A stretch of DNA of 64,000 nt from Bradyrhizobium sp. CCBAU 53340 (lineage in GTDB: Bacteria > Pseudomonadota > Alphaproteobacteria > Rhizobiales > Xanthobacteraceae). A program made the translations under genes and the position numbers. The notes beneath the pieces were generated by a model. That model ran no database searches. It was not told the DNA's origin and worked only from the letters and a program-made list of their open reading frames with translations. Positions within the stretch are counted from its first letter, which is position 1; each line of letters begins with the position of its first letter. The stretch covers positions 682,001 through 746,000 of the forward strand of contig NZ_CP030056.1 in NCBI RefSeq assembly GCF_015291645.1. The letters run 5' to 3'. This document shows positions 18,988-27,558 of the stretch, piece after piece.

Positions 18988-19640
18988 GGTCTGTACCTAA
19001 TTAGCCGGTTCTGATTCCCTCGCACCGAGTTGATTCGGCACGGGGGACTTCGATGCGCAAAGGGCTGTTTTGGCTTAACGACAAGCAGTGGGCTCAGATA
19101 GAGCCGCATCTGCCGATGAACCAGACCGGCCCGGCGCGCGATGACGATCGGCGCATCATCAGCGGTATCATTCACATGCTTCAGTGCGGCGCACGCTGGC
19201 GCGATTGTCCGCCCGACTACGGTCCTTACACAACGATCTACAATCGGTTCAATCGCTCGGCCAAGCGTGGACATTGGCAGGCGATCTTTGAAGCGCTCGC
19301 CCGCTGTGGCAAGGACGGCGTGACTTTATCCATCGACTCCACCTCGATCAAGCGCATCGCTCGGCGAGCGGCGGAAAAGGGGGGGAGCATGAACAAGCGA
19401 TCGGCCACTCGCGCGGTGGGCGGACCACGAAAATCCATGCGCTGAGCGACCCTGACTGCAGACCTTGCGCATTTCATCTCACTCCAGGCCAGGATGCAGA
19501 TATAGCCGCAGCGCCGGCCCTTTTGGAACTCGCGCCACCGATGTCTGCCCTCATTGGTGACAAAGGGTACGACGGCGACGGCTTTCGCGCCGAAATCATC
19601 GATCGTGGTGCCAAGCCTGTCGGTATCCGCCGGGGCTAAG
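18988..19640 (+). mobile_element. IS5-family element, 3'-truncated
   Basis: The left end GGTCTGTACCTAATTAGCC directly follows the C45 gene. The transposase frame starts at 19053 and the element is cut at about 19640. Confidence 0.75.
19053..19640 (+). pseudogene. IS5-family (IS427-type) transposase, frameshifted and truncated
   Basis: The first frame has the DUF4096-type start (WLNDKQWAQIEPHLP, GARWRDCPPDYGPYTTIYNRF) and the DDE strand SIDSTSIKRI. The second part, in another frame from about 19440, reads APPMSALIGDKGYDGDGFR with the second aspartate. The reading stops at VGIRRG, before the catalytic glutamate. IS5 elements of this group often use a frameshift between the two frames, but the loss of the 3' part makes this copy inactive. 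Confidence 0.85.
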
Positions 19641-19757
19641 CCGCGACAGGAGCTTTCACCAATTCCACCGCTTGAGGAGCGTACGCATACGACGAAGGCC
19701 GCCTGATTGACGCATGCGCGCGAGCACGGCGAGTTCTACGATGGCGTTGCGTGAAGG

Positions 19758-20618
19758 TCAGGCGGCTTGCTGATCGGCGGACTTGCCGGCTTGGTGAAGG
19801 AGCTTCCATTCCCAGGGCAGCAGTTCGCGCAGACGCGAGGTGGGAAGATCGGCGATCCGGGCGAGGACGTCGGCGAGCCAAGCCTTGGGATCGACGTCGT
19901 TGAGGCGACAGGTCGTGATCATCGTCAGCATGATAGCGGCACGGTCGGCGCCACGTTGGCTGCCAGCGAAGGTCCAGTTGCGCCTTCCCAAGGCAATGCC
20001 TCTCAATGCACGCTCAGCGCAATTGTTGATCAAGCAGATCCTGCCATCGTCGAGGAAGCGGACGAAGCCGTCCCAGCGCTTGAGCATGTAGTTCATGGGC
20101 TTCAGGACCTCGGCGGAGCGGGAGAGGCTTTCTCGCTCGCGGAGCAGCCAGGCGTGCATGTCGTCGAGCAGCGGCTTGCTCCGCTCCTGGCGCACAGCAC
20201 GCCGCTCGTCGGCACCACGGCCGTTGATGGCGCGCTCGATCTCGAACAGGGCGTCAAGACGCCTGACCGCCTCCAGCGCGATCGGGGAGACCGGTTTGCC
20301 CTTGCCTTCCCGGGCGGCTTTCTCGATGTCAGCCAGCTCGAAGAATCCCCGCCGCGCATGGGCCAGGCAAAATGCCGGAGTGATCGGCATTGCTTTCCTT
20401 TTTGGATCGAACAACGGCTCGAAGCCGCCATAGCAATCCGCCTGCAGAATGCCGGCGAAGGCGGCCAGATGCCTCTGAGGATGTTCGCCCCGTCGGTTGC
20501 CCGAGGCATAATAGACCGCCGCCGGCGGCGCAGGCCCGGCGAACGGCCGGTCATCCCGCACATACGTCCAGATCCGGCCGGTCGTGCATTTGCCCTTCGC
20601 CAGGATCCGGATGGTGGG
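19758..20618 (-). pseudogene. tnpC: IS66 transposase tnpC, C-terminal part
   Basis: Begins at PTIRILAKGKCTTGRIW, immediately after a group II intron 3' end, and runs through DDRPFAGPAPPAAVYY, LQADCYGGFEPLFD, AFCLAHARRGFFEL, NNCAERALRGIALGRRNWTF and TTCRLNDVDPKAWLADVLARIADLP to the stop. The missing 5' part is not found next to it. Confidence 0.85.
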
Positions 20619-20930
20619 GTGAGTAGGCCGGAGGGATTTCACCTCCAGCCTCTCGCAGAACCGGGCGTGAGACTCTCGCCTCACCCGGCTCCCATCAGGC
20701 AAGCTTGCCGCCACCGCCGAGTTGCCAATGCACAAAGAGCCTGCGGTTCTCACGCACGATCTTCTCCAGGAAGAGACGCGCGCGTCCTAAACGGTGATGG
20801 AAGCGCTTGTACTTTCGCTTCAACCAAATACCTAACGTCTGGTTGATGTAGCGCGCCAACGGATAAAGCGCTGAGCGGGTGTATTGCCCATAATAAGCGA
20901 TCCTGATCTTCCCTCGAAAAAGTGGACGGG
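20619..20930 (-). ncRNA. group II intron, 3' end (domains V/VI) with RT tail
   Basis: On the minus strand the region ends with a domain V hairpin (20657-20691: GAGCCGGGTGAGGCGAGAG and its pairing partner CTCACGCCCGGTTC), a domain VI-like helix with GAGGTGAAATCCCTC, and a terminal AC at the exon boundary. The 5' part is lost at about 20930, where an IS3 end starts. Confidence 0.75.
20695..20925 (-). pseudogene. group II intron reverse transcriptase/maturase, C-terminal fragment
   Basis: Only the last 75 codons remain: YYGQYTRSALYPLARYINQT, LGIWLKRKYKRFHHRLGRAR and LFVHWQLGG are the maturase/DNA-binding tail of intron-encoded proteins. The stop at 20695 is followed directly by domain V, the normal arrangement. 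Confidence 0.75.
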
Positions 20931-21598
20931 TTAAGCGGCTTTTAGCTCCATTTCGATCGGGGGGATATATCCGATGGCGGAATGGAGCCTGGTTCGGTTG
21001 TAGAAGCCCTCGATGAAGGCGAAGATATCGCTCTGGACTTGAGCGCGAGTTGCTGCTGGATCGCCATCGTCAGGGCGGCAGATGCAAGTTCGACCTGCAT
21101 ATGATCCCGCATGGCCCAGCCGACGATCTTTCGGCTGAACAGGTCCATGACGGCCGCCAGATACAGCCAACCTTCAGCGGTCGGAATATAGGTGATATCG
21201 GCGAGCCAGACCCGGTTCGGGTCTTCCGCGGTGAAGTCCCGCGCGATCAGGTTCGGTGCGATCGGCAGACCGTGGCGGCTGTCGGTGGTGCGCACACGGC
21301 GCGGCGGTGCCATGATGGCGCGAATACCGTACCGACGCATCATCCGTTCAATTCGACCGCGACTGGGACCACGGCCCTGCGCCCGCAGGGCGGCATGGAC
21401 GCGGGGGCTGCCGTAGCGTCCGCTGCTGTCTTGATGGACCAGCCGGATCGCTGCCCGGAGCGTGGCATTTGATTTTGCCCGCTCGCTCACCGGGCGCTCG
21501 CGCCGGGCGTAATAGCCGGCCGGCGAGACCTCGAGCACGGCGCACATCAGGCGGACCGGATAGGTCTCGCGATGGTCTTCGATGAAGCGGAAGCTCAT
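20931..21598 (-). pseudogene. IS3-family transposase orfB with internal deletion
   Basis: Starts MSFRFIEDHRETYPVRLMC, continues with the IS3 OrfB motifs SGRYGSPRVHAALRAQG, PNRVWLADITYIPTAEGWLYL (first Asp) and DLFSRKIVGWAM. It then breaks after ALTMAIQQQ, where the section with the second Asp and most of the Glu region is missing. The C-terminal FIEGFYNRTRLHSAIGYIPP follows in another frame. Inactive. Confidence 0.85.
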
Positions 21599-21631
21599 GT
21601 CCGGGTTCCGACGAAGATCGCGATCGACTTC

Positions 21632-22998
21632 CTAAGAAACAGCCGGATTGGCGTCGCCCGGGATGGCCTGCAACACGAAGCCTAGCGATTTCGCCCGGCG
21701 CTGTAGGTTGGCGAGGACGCGGCTACGATATTGCTGCTCATATTGGTCGGCGCCAGGATCCTTGTAGCTCATGCCGTGCCGGAGTGTGTTGTAGAATAAA
21801 ACCGCAATCTTGCGAGCCGTCGCCGTCACCGCCTTCGATTTACCCGCACGTGCTGACAACCGGCGATAGAATGCTCCCAGCGCTGTCTCGCTCCGCCCCA
21901 CGGTTGTGGCTGCCAAACGCAACAACGCAGCTGCGCGACTTGAAGATCTCCGTGTGCGCGAAGACAGCACCTTGCCGCCGGAGATCTTGTTGCCGGGTGC
22001 GAGGCAGAGCCAGGAAGTGAAGTGTTTGGCGCTCGGCCATGCCGTTAGATCGATACCGCACTCGCCAATGAGCTTCAATGCGAGCGACGGACCCAACCCG
22101 TGGATCTCAGTCAAATCGACGCCCCGCACTCTGTACAGTGCGGTCCTGACATCGAAGGTGGGGGTGTTGACCTGCTTGGTCTTTACGCGCGGCTTGGCTA
22201 GGTTTCCGACCGGTCTTGCTCCTTTGGTGTTCAATGCACTGATCAGGACTTCGAGCTTGCGATCACAGTCGAGCATCTTTGCCTGATAAACGTCGTAGAG
22301 CTCCAGTGATTGAGCTAACGCGAAAACATGTTCGTGGCGGTCATTGCCTACGAGCGCTGCGCGGATCGTCTCGATCGATGAGTGGCAGCGCACGTCCCGA
22401 TAGGTTGCCGGGACGTCGGGATTGCGTTCGCCTGCAACAATGGCTCGGATAATCCGCATGCCGGTCGCGCCGGTGATATCCGACACAACATGATGGAGCT
22501 GCAGGTTCATCTCCATCAGAGCCTTTTGCATATGTTGGATATGGGCGGCAGCATATTCCACGAGCCGCTCGCGCTGGCGTAGATAGGCTCGCAACGTTGC
22601 GATCTCGGCATCGGGTCGGAAGCTGCCCCGTAACAGGCCATAGGAGTGGAGCTGGCGTAACCAAGCGGCATCGCTGAGATCGGTTTTACGGCCAGGTACA
22701 TTCTTGGCGTACCGCGCGTTGACCAGAATGACCTCAAACCCGCGCTGTTCTAAGATCTCGTAGACTGGGATCCAATAGACCCCAGTGGATTCCATCGCGA
22801 CACTGGTCACGCCGCACATCTTGAACCAGTCCGCCAGTTCATGCAGGTCTTGCGTGAATGTGCCGAATGCACGCACTGGCTTGTCGGTGCAGGCCGGGTT
22901 TACCGCGGCCATGTGCATCTTTGATCCGATATCGATAGGGCCGCGCCGAGGTTGACCAGCTTTAGGTCCGGGCCGCGGTCGGTTGTCCTGTTAGGCAT
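21632..22998 (-). pseudogene. IS110-family transposase, frameshifted in the catalytic N-terminus
   Basis: An RNA-guided DEDD/serine recombinase of the IS110 family. The natural start is probably MPNRTTDRGPDLKLVNLGA at 22998, preceded by GGAGGAG. A one-base shift near 22940 changes to the frame holding IDIGSKMHMAAVNPA, with the first catalytic Asp, then MESTGVYWIPVYEIL, GRKTDLSDAAWL, IHGLGPSLALKLIGE and the C-terminal serine region NKISGGKVLSSRTRRSS. From 22918 down the frame is intact (428 codons). It separates the IS3 orfA and orfB below and above it, so it inserted into that IS3. Confidence 0.82.
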
Positions 22999-23198
22999 CG
23001 CAACTCCTCCGTCCGATGATGGGCTGGAGGGTCAGGGCTATGCCAATTTGTCATCTTCCTAATCGGGATCGCCGTCGAAACGGCGTCACCACTCTCAAGT
23101 CCGCATGCGCCCATGGACCACGTTTTTTAACGGGGACAGCGCCTCCAATAAGCTGACGGCCGCTACCCTCCGAGCTAAAGGATAGCACAAGGCTGTTT

Positions 23199-23510
23199 CT
23201 ATTCCGCGCAGGCGCGCCACGACGCTGGACAGTTTTTTAAAATGTCGCGCTCCATGCGCAGCCGTTCGTTCTCCTGACGTAGGCGGGCGATCTCCGAAGC
23301 CTGGTCCGCCGGCATCGGCGTCGCCTGCGTGGTGGGTCGCCACGCCGCCGATCCCGGCTCCTGCCGGAGCTTATCTACCCACCGTCGCAGCACCGAATCC
23401 CGCAGACCGAGCTCCTTAGCAACCGACCCGATCGAGCGACCGCTCGACGCGACCAGTTCGGCGGCCCGACGCTTGTAATCCTCGGTAAACGACCGACGTT
23501 GACGTTCCAT
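23199..23510 (-). CDS. IS3-family orfA (DNA-binding protein, 103 aa)
   Basis: Has the HTH start MERQRRSFTEDYKRRAAELV, GSVAKELGLRDSVLRRWVDKL and the leucine-zipper stretch EIARLRQENERLRMERDILKN. An A6 run near the end (23230s) is the usual slippery site for the OrfAB frameshift. Its orfB partner is displaced to 20931-21598 by the IS110 element. Confidence 0.8.
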   Translation of the reverse strand: MERQRRSFTEDYKRRAAELVASSGRSIGSVAKELGLRDSVLRRWVDKLRQEPGSAAWRPTTQATPMPADQASEIARLRQENERLRMERDILKNCPASWRACAE

Positions 23511-23649
23511 TCGACACCTCCGGGCTCAACGAGCCTACTACAGGTGTCCACTCATTCGGAGGAGGTTCAGTGTCCACCTATTTTGGTGGACACCTCATGC
23601 ATCACGGCACTCAAAAGCAAAAGGTGCGGAGAAATTCGCGCTTACCATA

Positions 23650-23801
23650 AGACGACCGTTGTCACCGCGTATTGAAGTGTTCGCTGGCGCAGGTCGCAAG
23701 CGGTGGCCGGATGAATTGAAGGCACAGATTGCCGCGGAAAGCCTCGAGCTGGGGGCGGTTGTCACAGACGTCGCCCGTCGCCATGGCTGCCGGCCCCAGC
23801 A
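23650..23801 (+). pseudogene. tnpA: IS66 tnpA, N-terminal half
   Basis: Reads GRKRWPDELKAQIAAESLE and VVTDVARRHGCRPQ, the HTH region of IS66 TnpA, and stops at 23801 at an IS21-like tip. Its last 7 bases (CCCAGCA) match those next to the IS21 right tip at 15132-15138. Joined there the reading is GCRPQQVHDWRRRAR, i.e. the complete protein. Confidence 0.85.
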
Positions 23802-23835
23802 TGCGTAATCCGATGCAAGCCGGCCACTGATTGAA
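23802..23835. repeat. left tip of the IS21 element
   Basis: TGCGTAATCCGATGCAAGC parallels the right tip TGCGTATTCCGACGAAG at 15139. It is cut at about 23835 by the IS91-type insertion, and the remaining left-end repeat units continue at 26356-26425. Confidence 0.75.
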
Positions 23836-23882
23836 CGAACCCGCTACGCGGCAGTAGGGGGCAAACCTGCTGAACTGAGGTG

Positions 23883-23931
23883 TCCTGTCTGAGAGGATGT
23901 TGGTCTTCGCACCACCCCTCTCAAGACAGGA
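23883..23931 (+). promoter_or_regulatory. hairpin covering the recombinase Shine-Dalgarno
   Basis: TCCTGTCTGAGAGG at 23883-23896 pairs with CCTCTCAAGACAGGA at 23917-23931 with one bulge. The 3' arm contains most of the AGGAG that precedes the ATG at 23939, so the hairpin could hold down translation. Confidence 0.5.
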
Positions 23932-23938
23932 GACCCAG

Positions 23939-24799
23939 ATGGCTACGATGAGCCCTCTTCGGCAGCGCATGATCGAGGACATGACGGTCCGCAATCTGTC
24001 GCCGTCGACTCAACAATCCTATATCTATGCGATCGCAAAGTTTAGCCGCCATTTCGGCTATGCCCCGGACCGGTTGAGTTTCGAGCAGGTCCGCGCCTAC
24101 CAACTACATCTCATCGGCCAAAAGCGCTCGTGGTCCCACATCAATCAGGTGGCCTGCGCGCTGCGGTTCTTCTACGGCGTCACACTCGGGCAGACGGAGG
24201 CATTCGAGCGGATCATTGGTGGCCAGAAGCCCGACAAGCTCCCGCTCGTGCTTAGTGCCGAAGAGATCGAGCGCTTCCTGGACGCGGTTACAGGGGTGCG
24301 CAATCGCGTCGTGCTGGCGACGGCTTATGCGGCTGGCTTACGGGTTAGTGAAGTCGTCCGCCTGAAGGTGAGCTCGATCGACAGCAAGCGAATGTTGATC
24401 CACATCGAGAACGGTAAGGGCGGCAGGGATCGTTACGCGATGCTTTCTCCGCGACTGCTGGAGATTCTGCGTACGTACTGGATGCGAGCCCGACCGGGGC
24501 TGTGGCTATTTCCAGGCCAAGACCCAAGTGAACATGTCAGCGTCCGCTGCGTCCAGGCGGCCTGCCGCGCCGCCCGCCGCCGCGCTCGGCTTGCCAAGCC
24601 GATTACTGTCCATACGCTCCGGCACTCGTTTGCGACCCATCTCCTGGAAAGCGGGATCGACATTCGCATCATTCAAGTTCTGCTCGGACATGCCGACCTG
24701 GGATCGACCGCGCGCTACGCTCAGGTTGCGACCAACCTGCTCGCCCGCACGACCAGCCCATTCGATGGACTCTCCGTCAGGGTGATCCCACCCGACTGA
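23939..24799 (+). CDS. tyrosine recombinase / site-specific integrase (286 aa)
   Basis: An XerD-like recombinase of the kind that accompanies IS91-type transposases. The core-binding domain starts MSPLRQRMIEDMTVRNLSP with SYIYAIAKFSRHFG; the catalytic domain has YAAGLRVSEVVRL (Arg), ENGKGGRDRYAML, HTLRHSFATHLLES (His-x-x-Arg), LLGHADLGSTARYAQV (His, Tyr nucleophile). The ATG at 23939 with AGGAG upstream is preferred over 23897. Ten bases separate it from the transposase gene, so they are cotranscribed. Intact. Confidence 0.88.
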   Translation: MATMSPLRQRMIEDMTVRNLSPSTQQSYIYAIAKFSRHFGYAPDRLSFEQVRAYQLHLIGQKRSWSHINQVACALRFFYGVTLGQTEAFERIIGGQKPDKLPLVLSAEEIERFLDAVTGVRNRVVLATAYAAGLRVSEVVRLKVSSIDSKRMLIHIENGKGGRDRYAMLSPRLLEILRTYWMRARPGLWLFPGQDPSEHVSVRCVQAACRAARRRARLAKPITVHTLRHSFATHLLESGIDIRIIQVLLGHADLGSTARYAQVATNLLARTTSPFDGLSVRVIPPD

Positions 24800-24808
24800 G
24801 CTGCGCAT

Positions 24809-26002
24809 ATGCGCCCCGTGCTCGAGGTGGCGGACATCCTCCGCCGCCACGGCGGCGCCTTCCGTGCCGCGCAGGGTCCTCGGCTGTCCTCCGATCAGCG
24901 CCGTGTGATGGCGGCCATCGAGGCGTGTCGCACAGCGACGCTCGGCGGCCACGTCGAGCGGTGCGACGACTGCGGCCTGGTCCGCGTCGCCTATAACAGC
25001 TGTCGCGATCGGCACTGTCCAAAGTGCCAAGCGCTCGCGCGCGCCCAATGGCTCGCCGAGCGCCAGGCCGACCTGCTGCCGGTCCCCTATTTCCATGTCG
25101 TCTTCACCGTGCCGGCGCCGGTGGCCGCCATCGCGCTGCAGAACAAGACGGCGGTCTACGACATCCTGCTCAAGGCAGCAGCCGAGACGATCCGTCTCAT
25201 CAGCGCCGACCCGAAGCATCTCGGTGCCGAGACCGGGATGATCGCCATTCTCCATACCTGGGGCCAGACCCTGACGCATCATCCGCATGCCCATTGCCTC
25301 GTGCCAGGCGGCGGGATCGCCCCTGATGGAAGCTGGGTTCATTGTCGCCCCGGCTTCTTCCTTCCCGTTCGCGTCCTGTCACGATTGTATCGTCGGCTGT
25401 TCCTGGAGCGCCTGCAGGCGGCGTTCAATGGCACCAAGCTCCAGTTCTTCGGCCATCTCGCGCACCTCGTCGAGCCAGCGGCATTCGCCCGCCATCTAAC
25501 CGCCCTCCGCAAGGTCGAGTGGGTCGTCTACGCCAAGCGTCCCTTCGGCGGACCAGAACAGGTTCTGGCCTATCTCGGGCGCTACACCCATCGCGTTGCA
25601 ATCGCCAACGGCCGGCTCCTTACCTGTGACCAGGGCCACGTCCGCTTCCGGTGGAAGGATTATCGCGCTGGCAACAGATCCAAAGTGATGACGCTCGACA
25701 CTGAGGAGTTCCTTCGTCGCTTTCTGCTCCACGTATTGCCGAAGGGGTTTCGCCGCATCCGTCATTTTGGCTTCCTGGCGAACGCCTGCCGCGTCGCCAA
25801 ACTCGCGCGCATCCGAGCGGCGCTAAAGGCGCCAGAGCCGCCTCCGCCTGCCGAAGCTGTCGACTATCGTGAGCGCTGCGCCATCCTCATTGGTCACCGC
25901 CTCGACTTGTGCCCCATCTGCGGAGGCCGCATGGTCGAGATTGGGCCTGTGCCGCGTGCGCAAACGCCGCGACGCGCAGCACCTCGCTGCGATACATCAT
26001 GA
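24809..26002 (+). CDS. IS91-family transposase (HUH, 397 aa)
   Basis: A rolling-circle (Y1/HUH) transposase. The N-terminal zinc-binding domain has CDDCGLVRVAYNSCRDRHCPKC; the HUH motif is HPHAHCLVPGG near residue 155, preceded by TWGQTL, and the catalytic tyrosine is in YLGRYTHRVAI near 265. A second CPICGG cysteine pair is near the C-terminus. The frame is complete and of usual length. Confidence 0.9.
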   Translation: MRPVLEVADILRRHGGAFRAAQGPRLSSDQRRVMAAIEACRTATLGGHVERCDDCGLVRVAYNSCRDRHCPKCQALARAQWLAERQADLLPVPYFHVVFTVPAPVAAIALQNKTAVYDILLKAAAETIRLISADPKHLGAETGMIAILHTWGQTLTHHPHAHCLVPGGGIAPDGSWVHCRPGFFLPVRVLSRLYRRLFLERLQAAFNGTKLQFFGHLAHLVEPAAFARHLTALRKVEWVVYAKRPFGGPEQVLAYLGRYTHRVAIANGRLLTCDQGHVRFRWKDYRAGNRSKVMTLDTEEFLRRFLLHVLPKGFRRIRHFGFLANACRVAKLARIRAALKAPEPPPPAEAVDYRERCAILIGHRLDLCPICGGRMVEIGPVPRAQTPRRAAPRCDTS

Positions 26003-26290
26003 CCGACTACCTCGACTTGTTCGCTCCCACTGCAGGCATCGCCATGCCGACGTTCTCCGTCGGAACGATCAAGCACGCTCACAACGCGCGGCGAACGGGC
26101 GATAGTCAGCCGCTTGGGCTTGACGCGCCGTTCGACGCTATCGACGCCGGCATCCTCTGCTGCCAATATCAACGGCAATCTGCGGCCACACTCGCTCGCG
26201 GGCCCGACATCGGGTCAATCGCGCCTACCGGCGCCTAGATCGAGCCCCCATAGGTCCTCGCTCACAAGACGCGGCTTCGTTCAATCCAGC

Positions 26291-26348
26291 TTCAAATAGG
26301 TCCCGCGCTGGACTTGCGGCGAGATCTGCGACGCGGGACCTATTTGAA
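26291..26348. repeat. 17-bp perfect hairpin at the IS91-type right end
   Basis: TTCAAATAGGTCCCGCG at 26291-26307 is inverted at 26332-26348 with a 24-nt loop; the second arm ends in GAAC territory. Subterminal hairpins are expected at the ends of rolling-circle IS elements. Confidence 0.65.
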
Positions 26349-27405
26349 CCCTCCAGTATTCCGACGCAATCCGGCCACCGATTCCGACGGAAGTCGGCCA
26401 CCCATTCCGATCGAAGCCGGCCACCCTGTTGAGACCGCCTGACGCTCTCGAAGACGGCGATCGAATCGCGGACCAGCCCACCTTTGCGACCAAGCAAGGG
26501 AAGGTCTGATGCCCGCCGAGAGAGCGCCGATGCGGAAGGTTCGAGAAGTTTTGAGACTGCGGCACGCCCTTGGCGTGAGCGAGCGGCAGATCGCCGTCAC
26601 GGTCGGCATCAGCCGATCGACGGTTGGCGAGTATCTGCGGCGGGCTGCCGTGATCGGCATCACCTGGCCGGTGCCGGAAGGGATGGACGACGGCGAACTC
26701 GAGCGCCGGCTGTTCACGCCGCCGACATTCGAGGAGAAGCCGGCGCGGCCGTTGCCCGACTGGAAGGCGGTGCACCGGGAGCTGAAGCGGCGCAGCGTGA
26801 CGTTGCTCCTGTTGTGGGAGGAATATCGCGCGGAGCACGCCGACGGCTATGGCTACAGCCGGTTTTGCGATCTCTACCGGGAATGGAGCGAGGCGATCTC
26901 GCCGACCATGCGGCAGACGCATGGGCCTGGAGAGAAGCTGTTCGTCGACTTCGCGGGCGACACGGTGCCGGTGTTCGACGCCGCGACCGGCGCGCAGCGG
27001 CTGGCCCATGTCTTCGTCGCGGTGCTAGGAGCATCCAACTACACCTTTGCCGAGGCGCGTTGGTCGGAAGGGCTGGCCGACTGGATCGGGCTGCACGCCA
27101 ATACGTTGCGCGCGATCGGCGGCGTGCCGAAGGCGATCGTCTGCGACAATCTGAAGGCCGGCGTCACCGCCACCTGTCGCTATGAGCCGGGCATCAACCG
27201 CACCTACCAGGAGCTGGCCGAGCACTACGGCACCGCGATCCTGCCCACGCGTCCGCGCAAACCACGCGACAAGGCGAAGGTGGAAGTGGCGGTGCAGATC
27301 GTCCAGCGGTTTGTGCTGGCGCGGCTGCGGAACCGGCGCTTCTTCTCGCTTGACGAACTCAACGGGGCCATCCGCAAGGCGATCGCGGACCTCAACGACT
27401 CTTAT
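26349..27405 (+). mobile_element. IS21-family element, left part (displaced by inversion)
   Basis: Left-end repeat units (TATTCCGACGCAATCCGGCC, ATTCCGACGGAAGTCGGCC, ATTCCGATCGAAGCCGGCC) at 26356-26425 are followed by the istA start. The element stops inside istA at 27405 and continues at 16702 on the other strand. Confidence 0.85.
26509..27405 (+). pseudogene. istA: IS21 transposase istA, N-terminal and catalytic part
   Basis: Has the HTH (REVLRLRHALGVSERQIAVT, SRSTVGEYL), and the integrase-type catalytic core with Asp in GEKLFVDFAGDTVPVF, Asp in KAIVCDNLKAGV and Glu in RDKAKVEVAVQIV. The reading leaves the family after ADLNDSYA near 27405. The remaining C-terminal domain is at 16046-16702, minus strand. 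Confidence 0.88.
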
Positions 27406-27413
27406 GCAGAGTC
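27397..27413. repeat. 17-bp dyad at the right inversion junction
   Basis: GACTCTTATGCAGAGTC has 6-bp arms around TATGC, the same geometry as the dyad at 16691-16707. Confidence 0.7.
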
Positions 27414-27558
27414 TTGTCTGATAAAATAGCTGCGACCGATAGTGGCTCGTGCCACGGCTCTGTGCGTTACGGACCTCCTCTGCGAGCGGGGCGGTAGGAG
27501 GGTGTCCGGAACGATGTGTAAGGAGGTTTCTGTGAGTTTACCTTAATTGGAGACTCAC

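Larger units (their letters stand above)
23836..26348 (+). mobile_element. IS91-type element with accessory tyrosine recombinase
   Basis: Two genes, a tyrosine recombinase and an HUH transposase, lie between two GAAC tetranucleotides (23833 region and 26345-26348), the target type used by IS91. A 17-bp perfect hairpin sits at the right end. It interrupts the left-end repeats of the IS21 element. Confidence 0.7.

Noticed and set aside
19640..19757. Short inverted repeat AGGCCGCCTGA / TCAGGCGGCTT as an IS66 terminus
   Set aside because: Imperfect, and the expected target duplication could not be paired with a second end.
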